The notes beneath the pieces are model-generated. The model had not been told where the DNA came from. It did no database searches and worked only from the letters and a program-made list of their open reading frames with translations. From Chitinophagaceae bacterium (GTDB taxonomy: Bacteria; Bacteroidota; Bacteroidia; Chitinophagales; Chitinophagaceae), in the NCBI GenBank assembly GCA_013696395.1, contig JACCYQ010000177.1:1-46354 (forward strand): a stretch of 46,354 bases of DNA, written 5' to 3'. Position 1 is the stretch's first letter; each line of letters starts with the position of its first letter. Both the position numbers and the translations under genes were made by a program. Positions 43,501-46,354 of the stretch are shown here, piece after piece.

Positions 43501-43912
43501 AGGTGTGTATGGTAATGAAATTTTCCGAGCCTGGACACAGGGTACTTTTGCCGATTTTAATTACCTGGAACAACGGATTGACAGATGGAATGGTCCTGGA
43601 TCATCCAATTGGGAACCCATTTTAAGTACAAGAAGAGCTAATAATTACCAAAATTCCACTTATAACATTGAAGATGGAAGTTTTTTCAGGATCAGGAATT
43701 TACAGGTAGGATACACTTTCGGACAAAGCATGTTGAACAGTGTCGGCATAAAATCTTTGCGCATTTATTTAAATGCACAAAATCTGGCAACTTTTGCTAA
43801 CAATACCGGTTATACACCAGAGATTGGTGGTAGTGCCACCGCATTTGGTGTTGATAATGGAACCTATCCTGTACCAGCTGTTTACTCAGCAGGCCTTAAT
43901 TTAAATTTTTAA
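40598..43912 (+). CDS. SusC/RagA TonB-dependent receptor with STN signalling domain
   Basis: This 1104-residue outer-membrane transducer/transporter has a signal peptide (about 1-41, ending SAKGFGQ) and an STN domain (about 48-110, NKVLADIEEQTNFRFLYNENI), which contacts the FecR anti-sigma protein. A CarboxypepD_reg-like domain (about 128-205), the TonB-box/plug (MDAVVVIGYGTAAKRDLTGS, then VDGILNDNI) and the barrel ending PAVYSAGLNLNF follow. The STN is the key difference from the starch-locus SusC and links this receptor to the sigma/FecR pair just upstream. It is 10 nt upstream of susD. The substrate is unknown because no enzyme gene of the locus falls inside the window. Confidence 0.94.
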   Translation: MKFFLMKNPTASLFRALRIVNLTGIFIMVLVLNVSAKGFGQNTVSLNYKNTSLNKVLADIEEQTNFRFLYNENIKGIKGKTAISVSNAEVMDVLELLFKNTSLSYTLMQNNLVVIRQAELTNKKVFELITGTVLGEGAIPLSGVSVQVKGTTTGTTTNADGKFSIDVENTNVTLVFSYVGYETQEVVLAGRTSLDITLLPSSLAMDAVVVIGYGTAAKRDLTGSIVTIKGEEIANRPAANPLGLLQGKVAGLSVVNSGRPGAEPDIRIRGTNTINGVKPVYIVDGILNDNINFLNPADIESIEVLKDPSSLAIFGVRGANGAIAITTKKAKAGQLLVNFNTSIGVKKVQEKIALTNATQFRELYTEQLVNQGANAFDYTLWNANTDWQDEIFQDAIINYNNISITGATEKNRFYLGLGYINEEGIIKHEQYKKYTLNFSDELRVTRGLKFGVTMNAYRAELPQERGVGSAIRAAPIAPVLDPTTGLYHTLPSFQRAQVFNPLVNVESEKNTLIAREYRAVGSIYGDVNFLRNFNFRVQLFADYGFNTARGYAPIISVYNPEIVGSDKRDTSRRSTSVFQSQDIYPKTQMDYLLTYKKKFGDHDLTVLGGVTTYYRAFEGTNSSVLQGTSQVIPNNPDKWYVDAVGDPSTKLGSGSAWEDASLSYLGRALYNYRGKYLLNASFRRDGSSQFYSLGNQWKNFGAIGVGWVISREDFFGDQEFLDYLKLKGSWGILGNKNIDDRFRYPAYPTLTNANSGVFGNNVVAALEPQYIPDPNLNWETVHSYEVGLELNTFNNRLFFEANYYNKVTKDVLTLVDGPSGTLPGLANLGEIENKGFEFSAAWNHDLSNDFGYSISGNLTTIKNNVTRLNKTGFEIINGAARTTAGFPIGYFFGYIHDGIYQSNTEVTKSPTSQIGAVSAGDIKFRDINGDGEITVDDRTLIGNPTPDFIYGGSLSANYKGFDIGVDLQGVYGNEIFRAWTQGTFADFNYLEQRIDRWNGPGSSNWEPILSTRRANNYQNSTYNIEDGSFFRIRNLQVGYTFGQSMLNSVGIKSLRIYLNAQNLATFANNTGYTPEIGGSATAFGVDNGTYPVPAVYSAGLNLNF

Positions 43913-43922
43913 ATTTCTTAGT

Positions 43923-45425
43923 ATGAAAAAAATATTTTATTTAAAATGGAGCTTATTACCACTGGTGGTTTTGCTGGTCGGAATCTCATCCTGTAAAAAA
44001 GATTTTCTTGACCGCCAGCCTTTAGGTCGATATATTGATGATGATGTACCTGCTGGATCTTTTGATAGTAAAGTTTTTGCAGTTTATTCTTTATTACGAA
44101 CGGATGGTTTTAACTCTATCCATTACCTGGCTATTCACAGTTTCCGATCTGATGAATCTGAAAAAGGAAGTACCCAGGCTGATGGCGCTAACCATGGCCA
44201 AATGTTTGATGATTTTCAATATGATAAAAGCAATGGATTAATACAAACTTACTGGACCAACCATTATGCTTTAATCATAGGTGCCAATGCAATTATTCAA
44301 GATATTGATTCAATTGGAGCTGCAGATCCCAATACACTAATAAATAAAGCAGAAGCTAAATTTTTACGGGCTTATGCCTTTTTCAATCTTGTTCGTTCAT
44401 TTGGCGAAGTTCCATTAGTAGATTTCAAAGTAACAGATGCAGCCCAGGTAAATATTCCAAAATCCACATCAGCCCAGATTTTTGGGCTTATTGACCAGGA
44501 TTTAATGGAGGCTACATCAGTATTACCAACAACCTGGGATGCACAATATACCGGGCGCCTGACAAAAGGGGCTGCATTAACCCTACAAGCACAAACGCAT
44601 TTGTGGCGCAATAACTGGGCGGCCGCGCTCACCTCTGCAAAAAGTGTAATTGCGTTAAACAGGTATGGCCTTGTTTCTAATTATGGAAGCCAATTCAGGC
44701 ATACGGGTGAAAACGGTCCTGAATCAATTTTTGAAATACAGGCGATTTTCAGACCGGCGCTAGATCTTGGAATATCTTATGCCAATGTGCAGGGTGTCAG
44801 GGGTGCAGGAGCATGGGATCTGGGATGGGGTTGGAATGTGCCTACTCAAAAACTGGTTGATGAATATGAAGCTGGCGACCCTCGTAAGGATGCTACCATA
44901 TTATACTCTGGCCAAACTGATCCATTATTTGGTGAAACGGTACCACCAGAACCTACCATTGCAAGGCCATACTGGAACAAAAAGATATATACTAATCCTG
45001 CAGATCGGATATCCTTAAACAGTCGTTTTGGAAGATGGATGAATCATAGAATTTATCGATATGCGGATGTTTTATTAATGGCTGCCGAGGCTGCCAATGA
45101 ATTGGGAGGTGCACAAAATACTACCGATGCACTTGCATGGCTTGAAATGGTAAGAGCAAGGGCAAGGGGAAGCAATAATGCCATATTGCCACCAGTTACA
45201 ACAACAGACCAGGCTGCTTTAAGACAGGCCATCCGTCATGAACGTTTTGTAGAATTAGCTATGGAGGAATCCAGGTTTTGGGATTTAGTAAGATGGGGTA
45301 TTGATATTACAGTTTTACCGGCTTCGGGTAGCCCGGGTTATCAGCTTAAACACAGGTTGTTACCCATTCCACAAGGTGAAATTGATAAATCAGGTGGTAT
45401 TTTAATACAAAACCCGAATTATTAA
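43923..45425 (+). CDS. SusD/RagB-family nutrient-binding lipoprotein (second locus)
   Basis: This 500-residue SusD-like lipoprotein has a signal ending GISSC, Cys24. Family blocks are AEAKFLRAYAFFNLVRSFGEVPLV (about 140-163), TKGAALTLQAQTHLWRNNW (about 218-236), NHRIYRYADVLLMAAEAANELG (about 375-396), and IRHERFVELAMEESRFWDLVRWG, ending LLPIPQGEIDKSGGILIQNPNY. It caps the channel of the preceding SusC (10 nt gap). The cluster lacks a SusE homologue; the next gene encodes a LamG-like lipoprotein instead. Confidence 0.94.
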   Translation: MKKIFYLKWSLLPLVVLLVGISSCKKDFLDRQPLGRYIDDDVPAGSFDSKVFAVYSLLRTDGFNSIHYLAIHSFRSDESEKGSTQADGANHGQMFDDFQYDKSNGLIQTYWTNHYALIIGANAIIQDIDSIGAADPNTLINKAEAKFLRAYAFFNLVRSFGEVPLVDFKVTDAAQVNIPKSTSAQIFGLIDQDLMEATSVLPTTWDAQYTGRLTKGAALTLQAQTHLWRNNWAAALTSAKSVIALNRYGLVSNYGSQFRHTGENGPESIFEIQAIFRPALDLGISYANVQGVRGAGAWDLGWGWNVPTQKLVDEYEAGDPRKDATILYSGQTDPLFGETVPPEPTIARPYWNKKIYTNPADRISLNSRFGRWMNHRIYRYADVLLMAAEAANELGGAQNTTDALAWLEMVRARARGSNNAILPPVTTTDQAALRQAIRHERFVELAMEESRFWDLVRWGIDITVLPASGSPGYQLKHRLLPIPQGEIDKSGGILIQNPNY

Positions 45426-45451
45426 GAATTATAATTGAAAAATAAATAATT

Positions 45452-46303
45452 ATGAAATCAACAAAAATAATATTGTCTGGTCTTTCCCTAATTCTCACTT
45501 TTGGATTGTTTTTACCTGCTTGTCAAAAACTTGACAGACCTGCATTAGGGGAACTTATTCTTGATCCTCCTCCTCCACCATTAACTATATTAGACAGTAA
45601 AAGTTATTGGCATTTTAATGAGGACACGAGGGATACCGGTGAATTAAGGTTATCTACATCAGCTACCAGTATCTCATTTGTGCCCGGGGTTACAGAAGGA
45701 TCAGCTGCTCAGGTAGGAGCAGGGGGGTATATGGTTGTTAGAAATGTACCTGATGCATTAAAATCGCCTGGTAGTTTCTCCATTGCTTTTTGGATGAATG
45801 GTGTGGGACCCGTTCAAGGTGGAGCCCAGGGATTATTTGCCATTTCAAAAAGCACAGAATTTTGGGGAAATTTTGAAGTGTTCCTGGAAAACCTTGATAA
45901 CGGTTCTGAAGCCTTAATTAAGATTCACATGTATAATGCCGGCGTTGCAAGCGGAAATGGAGAAGAATGGACAGAGGTTAAAATTCCAGGTGCCCTTAAT
46001 AAATGGACCCATCTTGCCATGACCTATAGCGCTGCCACTTCAGAATTAACTGTATACGCAGATGGGCAACCTACCACCGTAAATAAAAAAGTTTTAGGTG
46101 GTGGTAACTATGGACCATTGGTTTGGGAAAATGTTACAGGCCTTGTTCTTGGTTCATTTGCATTCCAGGTGTCGCCTACACTTGCTAATCATGGTGCAGA
46201 GGGCTGGGCAAAATCTTTTAATGGTGCACTGGATCAATTTCGCATTTTTACTAAAGCATTGACACCTGCGGAAGTGGCCAACCTGCATACGAATAAATTA
46301 TAA
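45452..46303 (+). CDS. LamG/concanavalin-like-domain surface lipoprotein
   Basis: This 283-residue lipoprotein has a signal ending LFLPAC, Cys24, then a proline-rich linker (LDPPPPPLTIL) and one LamG-type laminin/ConA-like jelly-roll domain (about 55-280). Domain marks are YWHFNEDTRDTG, FSIAFWMNGVG, KWTHLAMTYSAATSELTVYADGQP and GALDQFRIFTKALTPAEVANLH. Such lipoproteins next to SusC/D are usually glycan-binding surface proteins that take the place of SusE. It is 26 nt after susD and is followed by a terminator, so it closes this operon. The ligand is unknown. Confidence 0.85.
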   Translation: MKSTKIILSGLSLILTFGLFLPACQKLDRPALGELILDPPPPPLTILDSKSYWHFNEDTRDTGELRLSTSATSISFVPGVTEGSAAQVGAGGYMVVRNVPDALKSPGSFSIAFWMNGVGPVQGGAQGLFAISKSTEFWGNFEVFLENLDNGSEALIKIHMYNAGVASGNGEEWTEVKIPGALNKWTHLAMTYSAATSELTVYADGQPTTVNKKVLGGGNYGPLVWENVTGLVLGSFAFQVSPTLANHGAEGWAKSFNGALDQFRIFTKALTPAEVANLHTNKL

Positions 46304-46320
46304 ATTTCTTTGAATAGGTT

Positions 46321-46354
46321 AAATGGGTTGCAACTGAACTTTGCAACCCATTTT
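46321..46354 (+). terminator. Strong intrinsic terminator at the end of the second Sus-type operon
   Basis: AAATGGGTTGCAA (46321-46333) pairs perfectly over 13 bp with TTGCAACCCATTT (46341-46353) across a 7-nt loop, followed by T at the window edge. It lies 17 nt after the LamG gene stop. Confidence 0.9.

Noticed and set aside
1-46354. CRISPR array, tRNA, rRNA or integrated element att sites
   Set aside because: I looked for regular spacer-repeat patterns, tRNA cloverleaf ends and rRNA stretches and saw none; this is by eye and weak for divergent RNAs.

Overview
The window is a piece of a Bacteroidota chromosome, most likely from a Chitinophagaceae-type organism (Sphingobacteriia/Chitinophagia). 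The signs are two SusC/SusD outer-membrane nutrient systems, an ECF sigma/FecR pair, type IX secretion C-terminal domains, an S46 dipeptidyl peptidase, AT-rich intergenic DNA, few Shine-Dalgarno sites and TAnnTTTG-like promoter boxes. I saw no rRNA, tRNA, CRISPR array, prophage or complete insertion sequence.

Layout. (1) 1-9358, minus strand: a starch/maltodextrin utilisation locus. A T9SS-secreted GH13 alpha-amylase is followed by a Nudix/winged-helix regulator of the NrtR type, then SusC, SusD and a SusE-like lipoprotein that runs off the left edge. The amylase and susC starts share a 17-bp operator-like dyad and a nearly identical leader, which suggests one regulon. (2) 9484-28430: mostly housekeeping and scattered genes. 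These are ligA, a NUMOD4/HNH-HTH protein with its own promoter and terminator, a DUF2461 protein, an asparaginase-domain protein, asd with a possible attenuator, a lamin-tail surface protein, a PfkB kinase, a DPP7-like S46 peptidase, a small beta-barrel protein, a lipoprotein, a dipeptide epimerase, an OmpA lipoprotein, two base-excision glycosylases (one a zincless Fpg/Nei), cysS and a membrane-anchored EEP-fold protein. (3) 27840-38490: a phenylacetate cluster on the minus strand, paaA-paaB-paaC-paaD and then paaG-paaI-(membrane protein)-paaY. It is split by a different set of genes: a Tat-exported Gfo/Idh oxidoreductase, a SUMF1-fold protein, ApbE, and a divergent Tat-exported TIM-barrel isomerase. 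A four-helix-bundle (S23-type) gene sits between paaB and paaC, and a tandem repeat has become part of the paaB reading frame. No paaE reductase gene is present here. (4) 38710-46354, plus strand: a second Sus-type locus controlled by an ECF sigma/FecR pair, with an STN-containing SusC, SusD and a LamG-like lipoprotein, closed by a strong terminator at the window edge.

How the genes work together. In the first locus SusE/SusD would bind glucan at the surface, the secreted amylase would cut it, SusC would import the oligosaccharides, and the Nudix regulator would respond to a sugar. In the paa cluster PaaABC with PaaD would epoxidise phenylacetyl-CoA and PaaG would isomerise the epoxide, while PaaI and PaaY would recycle stalled thioesters. 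In the last locus, substrate binding at the STN-bearing SusC would release the ECF sigma factor through FecR.

The most unusual structure is non-coding. There are paired dyad/leader motifs in the starch locus, a composite degenerate repeat of about 130-150 bp at the 3' ends of cysS and paaA, a 14-bp inverted repeat around the S23-type gene, and repeat-derived codons fused to paaB.
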